In this document: in pieces, positions 48,141 through 57,623 of the stretch
Numbering within the stretch: position 1 is the stretch's first letter
Layout: each line of letters begins with the position of its first letter
Assembly (NCBI GenBank): GCA_022036555.1
Contig: CM039132.1
Coordinates: 57,874,509 to 57,938,508, forward strand
Source: Microstegium vimineum
Taxonomy: Eukaryota > Streptophyta > Magnoliopsida > Poales > Poaceae
Direction: 5' to 3'
Length of the DNA stretch: 64,000 bases
Translations under genes and position numbers: made by a program
Notes under the pieces: model-generated
Seen by the model: only the letters and a program-made list of their open reading frames with translations
What the model was told of the DNA's origin: nothing
The model's database searches: none

Positions 48141-48550
48141 GGTGAGGCCGGATAGATCGTTACATTAGTCGCTCGTAGGAGCAAAGTGAGATGTCAAAGA
48201 TTCAACCAGGTACCTTCGTATCGAACCAGGAAATGAAATCGGGCACACCATGTTTGAGAAGGTTATCTTCTTCTTGAGAGGAAGGAGCCCTACTCCCTCT
48301 CCAATAACGCCCCCGAGTCCCTCCCACGGGTCCTCCTGCAAGAAAAACAATTGATCAGTATCAACTGAAAATTTTGACAGCACCTCCCCTGCACGGGAGG
48401 TTACCAAACCTGCAAAAAACATTGGCACGAAGGCCAACAACCACATATTCACAAAATAGTGGCACGAAGGCCAACAACCACATATACACTAAACATATAG
48501 GCACCTTCACCAACAACTACATACTACTACTACTTACTAACTACTACTAA

Positions 48551-48875
48551 TGTTGACACCGTTTTTTGACACGTGTCAAATGGGCTGAGGCTTGACTGGT
48601 CAGCGGCCGTTCTCCATCGGTATCAGGAGTTGATAGTGCCGATAGGAGGGTGCTATGAGTTTTGCCGATGGAAGCTGATGAGCCTTGTCGACCAAATCGG
48701 TGAAGTCTTGTTGGAACTGATTGCCGATGAGGAGTCTTTGCCGATTGCCGATGAAGGGGTCTTGCCGATTGCCGATAAAGGTTTATTGCCGATTGCCGAT
48801 GGAAGATGGTTGCCGATTGCCGATGAAGAAGATGCTGCCAATTGCCGATCGGAAAAGTATTACCGATGCCGATGC
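48551..48875 (+). repeat. Truncated 5' LTR of element 2
   Basis: Matches 53263-53587 and then diverges completely. The missing ~730 bp include the TATA box and U5. Since reverse transcription makes both LTRs complete, this loss happened after insertion. 48876-49400 is interior sequence without a recognised gene. Confidence 0.85.
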
Positions 48876-49406
48876 CAGAAGACGGATGTGAGAATGGTTC
48901 TGTTGCGCCTGCGCATGATAACTAAGTATGTGTTGCGCACGTCCTGGGGTGCATGCTTTGCGGTAGGTCTATCGGCGTTATCCTGATTCTTATCCGGTGG
49001 AAATATGAAGTCTCGCTGCCGATTGTTGTTACAATCAGGCTGAGTACCAGGGTTAGTTAATGAGTTGGATCACTCAACATTTTAGCTGATTTGATGAGTT
49101 ATGCTATCGGTAATGATTGTCGATGACTGGGTAAACAAGTTTGCCGGTGGTACTCTAGAATGGAGATTGGTTTTACCGATCAGGATTGAGTTCTAGGCCT
49201 GGGGGTTTTCTAATCAAGTTCCTACTGGATAAGACAGTCTACCTCTAGCAGAGCATACATGCCAGAAGTTCCCGAAGGGGTTGACGTACGACGTGTTCGT
49301 TTGAATGCCGATGAGAAAAATTGTAATACATCGGTAAAAACATGCAAATATTATATTACAAGACGAGATTAAGTATCGGATTACATTTTTGCCGATACAA
49401 TATGCA

Positions 49407-52400
49407 TTACAGTAAGGAATGAATAAGGTCTATCGCGCGCAGGCGAATCTGTTCTATCTCGTCCATCTCCTTGGCATCGGCATCGGCAGAGCCCTCAACC
49501 AGTTTGATCTTCTTCTTCCATAAGATGGCTTGCCGGGCATGCTGATCCCTTTCTTGCTGCAGAACCTTGATGGAATCAGACAGTTGAGTTTTATGTTGGT
49601 TAGCTGCAGTCAGGTCCTCCTCGACCTTGTGTAGCTCCGCCAATAGCTCCTCCTTCCTTGCTGATAGTCGGGAGATGTCTTGGTCTAGGTTGCCGATGGA
49701 AGCTTTTGCTTGACCGATGTTTCTGTGCTTCTCATCGGCAAGGTGTTTATATTTAAGCTTCTCTTCTTCGCTCTTGGCTTGAGCGGCCCTATCGGCAATA
49801 CGACAAGCGAGCCTCTGGTACTGAATCTATTTGACGTCGATAGAGGCTGCCTGGAGAAGGACTTCTGCTACGTCAGCAGGGAGATGACTTTGGATATCTT
49901 TGAAAGCAATCCTTGCTGCCGATGAGTCTTGGATGAGCTGGGATGTCTCTTGTAGCAGCAAAGAAAGCAGTGCCTTAAGCTTGGTTTTAATCTCTGCCGG
50001 TAAAGCTGGGACAGAGCTCTCTTCCTCCTCGTCATCGGGTATATCGACTGAGAAGGAAAATAAACTATCTGATCGGAGGGGATCTTGGCGCCTATCTTCA
50101 TCCTGCGGATTGAGACTGAAAGAGAAGAGGCTATCTGGGGAATCTTGGGCCTGAAAACAGAAGGGTTATAATATGCCGATTCTAAAATTATACTATTGAG
50201 TTTTCAGGTGATTGACTTACCATCTTGAAGCGGATTTCTTGCCAAGGGCTTGGCATTCTAGATGGCCCAGCCTCGTCTTGAACATCGGCAGCAAGTGCCG
50301 ATGGATGGGCTTCTGTCAGAAGAACAATCGACGTCGTTGGCAATGGCGGCATTGTCGTTGATGTTGCTTCCGGCATAATACTTGGTTGTGGCGCTGATGC
50401 TGCCCTTTCATCGGGATCTTCAGTTGGTATTGATGCCGATGTTACCTTTGCCGCTACGACGAGCGGGACTGTCTCATCGGCGACTTCGGTTGACGGTGCT
50501 GATAATGTTGCTTCGGCTGCTGTAGGTACAGCTGCTTCATCAGGGACATCGGCTGATGGTACCGATGCCGATGCCGCCACCATGGGGGTTTCTTCGTCGA
50601 AAGCTCCGGCTGATAGTGCCGATGTTGCCTCTGCCTCTGCAGCGGATGAGGCTGCCTCCTGACCGACGACGTCGTCCATCGGCTGATCCGGGATGGGAGC
50701 CATTGGAGTTTCCACCGATGACACGCCGACGGTTGGTGGTGCTGCTTGTGCCGATGACGAAGATGGGCTAGCCAGCCTCAAACGTCTCCTTTTCTTGGGT
50801 GCGGCAGCAGAGGATCCAGCCCGTTTCGATGAAGACTGGGGGGCATCGGCAGCTGGACTTGAAGGTGCTTGTCTGCTCGGAGCAGTTGCCGATGACCTTA
50901 TAGCCTGAAGACATTCAATGCAAGTTATACGAAGTAGATGTTGCCGATTAAACAATATATAATCGGTATGAGTGAAGATGAGTTTACTGCAAACGCCCGC
51001 GTCAGGGCAGCAGCAGCGGCCGATGTAGCCTTGGCTTTTGCAGGTGTCGGTGAGGGTACCTGTCGTGGGATGAAGGCAGCTAACGAAGGAGCCTTATGGC
51101 CGATGAGTGATACGGGACTCATCATTCGAAGCTTGAAAGGCTTGCCGCTCTTGCTCATCGGAGGAATCGGGTCATCGACCTGTCAAACACAAGAAGGTCA
51201 AATACCGATGGCGAAGGTACAAATGAGGAATGCATCAGGATGAGGACTTATTGCGTCGTCGGGGATGATATGATCGGCATCGATCATATGCCGATAATAG
51301 TGCGATGACTTGGCGAACAATTGACACCTCCACTCTTGCCACCAGGACTTGTACTCGTTTGTGATAAAGGAGGTTGGTGACCAGGAGGACAGGTCAAGAT
51401 CTGATATATCGGCATCGGCGGGGAGGTTGACAACCTTGTTCCAGTCCAGAGCGCTGGAGAATGTCTGCCTGGGCTGCACTACCTTGGAGTAACAGAGCTT
51501 GATCGGTAGTTGGCCGAACGCCAGTTGTCTTGCCGCTACCGATGGGTAGTAAAACTCAAATGATGGAGGGGCGTTCTTTTCCGATCCAAATATGTTCACT
51601 GGGATAGCCCGAGGAGTGATGCTAGCCTTCATCATTATCTGGTTTTCAGCTACATTTCCATCGGTAAGATTAAATAACAATGGGAACTGGTTATCTACAT
51701 CGGTATAGGGCCACCAGAGCCGTTCTGTGGCAGGAATTCTATTGTAGAACTTCTAAAAAAAGAGGCCGAATTGCTCCGCATCGGCATCGGTCCCTGGCAA
51801 CACAATAGTGGCCTCTCCAAAGTTGAGTGGAGGGCGAGTTGCCGATTCATCCTCCCCACACTGGTGATCTTCTGGTATGTCTCTCGGGAAACGTTGAGTG
51901 AACAAGTCAAGCTGGAGCGCTTTCTGCATATGCGCGTGCAGCCACATGTTGATAAACCACCAGGGCCTCCAAGATTGCCGATGTGCTCACCTAGCAGTAA
52001 CTTCTGGGATACTTGATGGAGGAGACGATATACTGATCCTAGAAGATATCTGCCCAAGGGAAGCCCTGTCCCATCGGCAAGCATCTCAGCTGCTGGGAGG
52101 TACATGGTAGTGGGTCCGACTGCCCTGCCGCAGAAGATGAATTTATCTAGCCACATGTTCAGGAAAGTGGCATGCTCTCTCTGGTTTACCGATCCCGTCT
52201 TCTGGTATTCCTGAATGTAACCCGTCCAACCGCCGATGTTCCGGGTATTTACTCTGTGTTCAGCTTTCCTATTGAACAAGGAGAAGGTGTCGGCAGAGGA
52301 GATGTCTAGACCGGTCAGCCTATGGACATCGGCAAGAGTGGGGGTGGCTGGTCCATGGCGGAATAAGAAGGCATTCAAAGTGTCTGACCAGAAGTAAGAG

Positions 52401-52841
52401 GCGGCTATTAACATGTTCTCATTCTTCTCCATATCGGCAATAGACAGCCTGATACATTGGTCCAGACTGCGCTCCTGCCAGTAAACTTGCTGCGCGCTAG
52501 CGACTCTGAGGCACCAGTTCTTCCACCCTTTGGTGGGCTTGGGCCATGATCGGAATGCATCTTTCCACAATCCCAAACCAAAACATTCAGATCTAAACGG
52601 AATCCGGTTGGTTTCTGCATTGATTATATAGCTGGGATCTGGGTTCCCCATGGGGCCTAAGCAACTGAAGGTAGAACCGGTAAGCGGAATTACTACCCTG
52701 TTGTACAGTTCCTAAGATTCAAAGAAGAAGGCGAAGAGCAGTCAGGAAGGGACGAAGACAGATCCGGATTCGTGCGGATTGCAGGGAGCTGGATTGGGAG
52801 GAGGATAAGTCTTACCCTTGGGATGTCGACCTGGATCGCCA
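49407..52841 (-). pseudogene. Antisense cargo gene of Tat element 2: plant-mobile-domain-like protein with C-terminal coiled coil (decayed)
   Basis: Exon 1 is 52841-52815 (27 nt, MAIQVDIPR) with a GTAAGA donor. A 103-nt intron leads to exon 2 from 52711: ELYNRVVIPL, GPMGNPDPSYI, LIAASYFWSDTLNAFLFRHG, TLADVHRLTGLDIS and GYIQEYQ. A frameshift near 51985 and a stop near 51752 break the frame, which then resumes (FYYPSVAARQLAFGQLP, 51680-51198). Later parts are a VDDPIPP exon (about 51180-50925), a long Ala/Ser/Pro/Glu-rich linker (50910-50190), an acidic Ser-rich segment, and a coiled coil ending at 49407 (ELHKVEEDLTAANQHKTQLS). Domain order and first-exon length equal those of the gene at 7204-10189. 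Function unknown. Confidence 0.7.
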
Positions 52842-53262
52842 TTGGAGTCGAGAGGAGTGCTTGGTTCGTCTTTAGATTGCGAAGGGTACTGTTGCTCGAG
52901 CTTGTGTTCTTCAGGGCAGCCGGAGGTTGAAGATGAGGGCAGGAAGGTGAAAGTGAAAATGAGCTCGGGTAAAAAGGACGGTATGGGCCCCAGTAATTTT
53001 TATAAGCCTGTTCAAGGGCATTTTGGGGTTCTGTTTCACACCGTGCAGGGATGTGGAGGCGCCCGCGGCAGATACGCGCGGTGATCGAGGTGGTCTGTAA
53101 CTGTTCGTGCTACAATCGAGGGATTTTATTATTAAATTGCAGTTCCACACGCGGGGAATCGAGGAAACCGTACGCTTATCTCGGGGGTAACGGCTACAGC
53201 AACGGCTACAGTGGAGAGAATTTCGGCACGTAAAGTTATACGCTCCGAAACTGGGGGGCATG
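52842..53262. other. Leader of the antisense gene and polypurine tract next to the 3' LTR
   Basis: It contains the upstream region of the antisense gene and ends in CTGGGGGGCATG just before the LTR, the expected primer site for plus-strand DNA synthesis. No other gene is seen. Confidence 0.5.
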
Positions 53263-54316
53263 TGTTGACACCGTTTTTTGACACGTGTCAAATGGGCTGA
53301 GGCTTGACTGGTCAGCGGCCGTTCTCCATCGGTATCAGGAGTTGATAGTGCCGATAGGAGGGTGCTATGAGTTTTGCCGATGGAAGCTGATGAGCCTTGT
53401 CGACCAAATCGGTGAAGTCTTGTTGGAACTGATTGCCGATGAGGAGTCTTTGCCGATTGCCGATGAAGGGGTCTTGCCGATTGCCGATAAAGGTTTATTG
53501 CCGATTGCCGATGGAAGATGGTTGCCGATTGCCGATGAAGAAGATGCTGCCGATTGCCGATCGGAAAAGTATTACCGATGCCGATGGGCGTGATTTAGCA
53601 CTTGGTGGCAGCGGAAGACTACGGGTGACCAAAGAAGGAAGTTGCAGGGATCTGCCGATGGAAAGTTTCCATCGAAGAATATAAGGAAACTGGTGTTCTG
53701 TGCCAGTATTAATATAGTGGTTTGCGTCCGACTCTTGCATGGGTCGCTTATTTTCCTTTAAAATAGGTGTGTTTGTTTAGGGAATAAATATTATTATCCG
53801 GCTCCTGCGCGAGTCAGTTTCCTTTAAAGTAGGAGTTTGTTTTTAGGAAAGATATGTGTCGTGTCTTTGTACAACTCTCCATGCGGGAGTATAAATATGA
53901 GCCCGAGGGCTATGGAATAGATATCAATCAATCAAAAAAAAACCAATTCTACTTTTTATCCTACTTTTATCGCAATTTATCTTCTTATGCATTAGTTGTA
54001 GTTATCAACGAGTTCTTCAAGCTTTCGACGGGCTGCATCACCTTGATCTCCGTCAAAGTCCTTGTTAGTTCCGCGTGGGAGTACCTCTAGGCTTTGGCGA
54101 TCCGGGCGCATCGCTGTTTGCCTTGTCTAGCTCTGCTCTAAGTTATCCGTGATCAATCTGAGCCTTGACGTCCGGGTGCATCGCTGTCGTCTCGTTCAGT
54201 TTGTCATAGTTATCATCCTTGTCGATTGATTGGTCAAATCGACTGGCACGCCCTCGACATCGAGCTTTGGGTAATAGCCCGAGGTGTTCACAGATCTGAC
54301 GCTTTTTGTGTCAACA
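53263..54316 (+). repeat. 3' LTR of Tat element 2
   Basis: 1054 bp, TGTTGACAC...GTGTCAACA. It includes a dense run of about a dozen GCCGAT words between 53370 and 53590, a TATAAATA box at 53890-53897, and a tail (GGTCAAATCGACTGGCACG) shared with the other Tat LTRs. Confidence 0.9.
53890..53897 (+). promoter_or_regulatory. LTR TATA box, element 2
   Basis: TATAAATA in GGGAGTATAAATATGAGC, placed as in the LTRs of elements 1 and 3. Confidence 0.6.
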
Positions 54317-54321
54317 ACTAA

Positions 54322-55344
54322 CACTACTAATTATTACTTACTAACCACTACTTACTAACTACTAGTAAGTACTACTAACAATACCAAACAATGGCTTCCT
54401 AGCTATTACTACTCTCCTCTTTCTTTTCTTCTAACTATAACTAACTATACTACTAAGTACTACTAACCACTAACTACTAACTACTAACTACTAACACTAA
54501 CATTGCTAGTAAAACTACTTATTACAAACTAATACTACAAACTACTACTACTACTACTATTGTGTATACCTTTCCGGCGGCGCCCGCAGCGGCGTGAGGT
54601 TGACGGGACGAGGCCGCAAGTACTTCTCCTTCTTCTTCTTCTTCTTCTTCTTCTTCTTCTTCTTCTTCTTCTTCTTCTTCTTCTCTTCCTTCTTCTTCTC
54701 CCCTCCTCCTCTCTACTCCGCTCTTCTCGGTGTGGGGGCGCTACTGGGTGGGTAGGGAGTGGGTGGGGGGCTGCTAGGTGGGAGGTGTGGGGCTGCTGGT
54801 GGTGGGGTGGGTGGGGGCTGCTGAGTGGCGGCGCGGGGTGGGCTCTCGGCGGCGCAGGGCAGGGCAGGGCAGGGCGGGCGAACAAGTGATATCATATGTG
54901 GACTTTGAAGTTTGTGAACAACGTACGTGACGACGTGCTCGAAACTTTTTCAAATTTTTACCACAACATACGCACATGAGATCATGACGCGTGCACAAGT
55001 TTCGTGATTTTCGGATTTTGTTTGCACCGAAGTTAAAAAACTACAAGCACCGAAGTTGGCGACGTTGTCCCGTGACCACACTGATCGAACTTTCGAGGCA
55101 GGCCATGGATTTAGCCATCATTTACACTAACAAACAAGACTACCATTTTTAGAACGAAAGAAATCTATTATTTCATGCACCTGCGGTTCAAATGATCATT
55201 AAGCGGGAAAATTGAAGAAAACAAAATAAACTAAGGAAAAATACCAAAAAGCAATGAAAAGCTTCCAAATTTGAACATGTTGTTTACAATAGCTCACTAA
55301 ACACACATAAAAAATTGGGAGCCAAAAAACAAAAAAAAATAATT
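54322..55344. other. CACTA 2 low-complexity interior right of the gypsy insertion
   Basis: 54322-54560 is built of ACTACTAA-type words. 54617-54690 is a TTC/CTT microsatellite. 54720-54885 is G-rich with GGGCA repeats. 54895-55340 is AT-rich sequence of the kind that flanks CACTA subterminal arrays. Poly-Leu or poly-Arg frames here are artefacts of the repeats. Confidence 0.6.
54628..54690. repeat. (TTC)n microsatellite
   Basis: About 60 bases of uninterrupted CTT/TTC repeat within CACTA 2. Confidence 0.9.
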
Positions 55345-55720
55345 AAGTTACCGAGTGTCTGTGGCACTCGACAACTTAATTTAAGTTGCCAACTGACTAG
55401 GCTGGCACTCGGCAACATAAATTTAGTTGCCGAGTGCCAAACGGCAGGCACTCGGTAACTTAAACGGAGCGGGATGGCGTTAGCCCTCGTGGTAAAGTGC
55501 CGAGTGTATTTTTTTTACCGAGAGTCGCCACTCAGCAAAAAGAATTAAGTTGCTGAGTGTTTATTTTTGCCGAGTGCTAGGCACTCGGCATTTAATTAAT
55601 TGCTGAGTGTTTTTTTTTTGCCGAGTGTGACACTTGACAACTAAATTAGTTACCGAGTGCCCGATATCTGGCACTCGGTAACTTATTTTGCACTCGGCAA
55701 CTCGCCGTTTTCGTGTAGTG
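55345..55720. repeat. CACTA 2 right terminal and subterminal repeats
   Basis: Multiple GTTGCCGAGTGCC / GGCACTCGGCAAC words end in TTTTCGTGTAGTG at 55720, the inverted terminus of the element that starts at 44144. Confidence 0.85.
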
Positions 55721-55809
55721 GGTACTTCAGATTCCTCCATCGAGTACACAGCTACTACTTCCTACTCGGCTACTCGATGGCTCGCTGCTCCACATCCCTT
55801 AATAATGTA

Positions 55810-56043
55810 CTCCTCTGTCTCAAATTATAAGCCATTTTAATTTTCTTGGAGAGTCAAAGCATCTCAAGTTTGACCAAAATTATAAAAAGAAATTACAAAG
55901 ATTTATGACATCAAATAAGTATACTATGAAAATATAATTATTGAAGAATGTAATAATATTTATTTGATATCATAAATGTATTTAGTTAAACTTTAGATGT
56001 TTTGACTCAAAAAAAATAATGACATATTTTGGGACGGACAAAA
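55810..56043. mobile_element. Stowaway-like MITE, about 234 bp
   Basis: Begins CTCCTCTGTCTCAAATTATA and ends ATTTTGGGACGGACAAAA, flanked by TA on both sides. The interior has TTTGACCAAAAT and ATGACATCAAATAAGTA words shared with the element at 27306-27564, so it belongs to a related family. Confidence 0.7.
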
Positions 56044-56045
56044 TA

Positions 56046-57623
56046 CATAGCTAGATTTTTTGAACGGATCGGATGGAGAGAGAGAGAGAGTATACTAAAT
56101 AAAGCCCCATTTGTAGTATTGAAGTCCTGATAATTATTGTGCATACTACATATACAAATAAACAAATGTACAATATACTACTATACTAGTAAGTAGTATA
56201 AATCAAGCAGTGTGTAGAATGAATCTATACGACGGCTGCTTATACCGGTAGTCATCCACACTACATACTTGTTTTTTTTATAAAATTATTAATTTATATA
56301 TATATATATACTACTGGACCTGCAGTTCCTTTTCTTCTCTCCTTAGCGGCCCGCGGGTTGCTAGACAGCAGACTCGAGCCCTGCACTCGATCGAGTCTTC
56401 ACTTTTGTCATGTGAAAGCACGCTGCTCCACGATCGATCCAAGGGCCCAGAGACTGCATCGTCCACCTTTTTCTTTCTTATTTTTTCTCTTTAAATAAGA
56501 GGCAAGAACTTTGCTCTGTCTAATCTCTCGATTAAGCACGGCAAAAGCTTTACGAGATCGATCTAGCTGACATGCATGTCTATCAATAGTGAAAAAGATG
56601 ACAATGACTTCACCAATCTGATTTAATCTTTCAAAGAGTAAGCGAGGCGATTATAACAGCTTTGCCAATTGATAAGGCTGATCTTATTACTGGGTCTGAT
56701 ACTTTGTCAGTCTTATTAAAATATTCGTAAAGATAGTCGGGTAGAGCAGGTGTACATGCGGTGTGATCCTAAACGTGAATGCTAGTATGTTGTATATGAG
56801 CTTGGTTACATAAGTCGGCTGATTCCGACTGATTGAATAATGTTTTATGAGAGAAAATAAGCTAAAATAAATTGATAGTAGTTTAAGCGAACAAAGCTTA
56901 ATGATAGGACATCCAGTAGAGATGCCGTCCACTCAGGGCTCGAATCCAAGGTGATGCACGATAAAATTTCTATCGCTGGCGCAATCAGGATTGTCCAAAG
57001 TCATTTTCTTTTAATGAAAAACGGGAGGGAGTGTCGCCCCTCCGGTCGCGTTTTTTTAAAATGCTATGCTATGTACATATGTGATCATTTGCATCTATAA
57101 TATGTTTAATAAAGAAACAAAGACATGAAGAAAGAGCTAAATGCAAGAGGAAAAAGAACACAGAGCATGACCAACCATCGCGGTGTGACACTGACTCAAA
57201 GTTCCGCTAGGAGCTCGCCTAGGCGCGACTACGCGCGAGTCGGGGGTTGTCCGCCTCGCCTATGGGTGTAGGCGGACCCCTAGGCGGCGGCGGCTCGGCA
57301 GCAGCTCCGGCGGGGGTGGAGGAGCACCTGGCAGAGGTCGCCGGTGGGGGAGGAAGAGCTGCAAGCGGCGACGGGCGCTCGAGCGGTGGTGGCGACGTCG
57401 GAGGAGGAAGAGAAGGGAGGAGGTGGAGGCGGCAGCGAGTTGACCGGTGGCGGCATGCGGCCGGCGTCTAGGAGCTGCGGCGCGGGGAGAGAGGGAGGAG
57501 GCGGCGGTGGAGGTGGCGGAGGAGGAAGAAGAGACGAGCGGGGAGGGAGGGAGACCGGCGGAGTTGCGGCGTGCGGGTGCAGCTGTGTCGCGGGAGGAGA
57601 TATCGCGCGGGGAAGGGGGAGGA
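56046..57623. other. Intergenic sequence with a possible SINE; GC-rich at the right
   Basis: There is no supported gene. 56900-57060 includes GGCTCGAATCC (56937-56947), one base from the tRNA B-box consensus, with the nearby CAGGACATCCAG-like wording of grass tRNA-derived SINEs; this is tentative. 57190-57620 is GC-rich with GGCGG/GGAGGA repeats whose long frames on both strands are low-complexity. Confidence 0.35.

Larger units (their letters stand above)
48551..54316 (+). mobile_element. Ty3/gypsy Tat-type element 2, gag-pol deleted, TSD ACTAA
   Basis: The element starts TGTTGACACC at 48551 and ends GTGTCAACA at 54316. ACTAA lies directly on both sides (48546-48550 and 54317-54321). The left LTR is truncated after about 325 bp. 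The right LTR is complete (53263-54316). No gag or pol remains. The interior is mostly the antisense PMD-type gene. The 325 bp shared by the two LTRs differ at about one base by eye (near 48839), so insertion was recent. It lies inside CACTA 2. Confidence 0.9.
44144..55720 (-). mobile_element. CACTA DNA transposon 2, internally deleted, with nested gypsy element
   Basis: Left end CACTACAGGAAATCGCCGAG and right end, read inwards, CACTACACGAAAACGGCGAG match closely. The 3-bp flanks are GCT and GGT, a near but not exact duplication. Both ends carry arrays of TTGCCGAGTGC words. Excluding the gypsy insertion (48551-54316) it is about 5.8 kb. It keeps a TNPA-like gene and only the C-terminal part of TNP2, so it is non-autonomous. 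Confidence 0.85.

Noticed and set aside
48573..48986. Open frame with repeated LPIAD (also 53285-53593)
   Set aside because: It lies in the LTR, and the repeats come from the GCCGAT DNA word array. The same frame is not kept outside the array.
54535..54889. Poly-Leu and poly-Arg open frames
   Set aside because: Translation of the TTC/CTT repeat in CACTA 2, with no conserved sequence around it.
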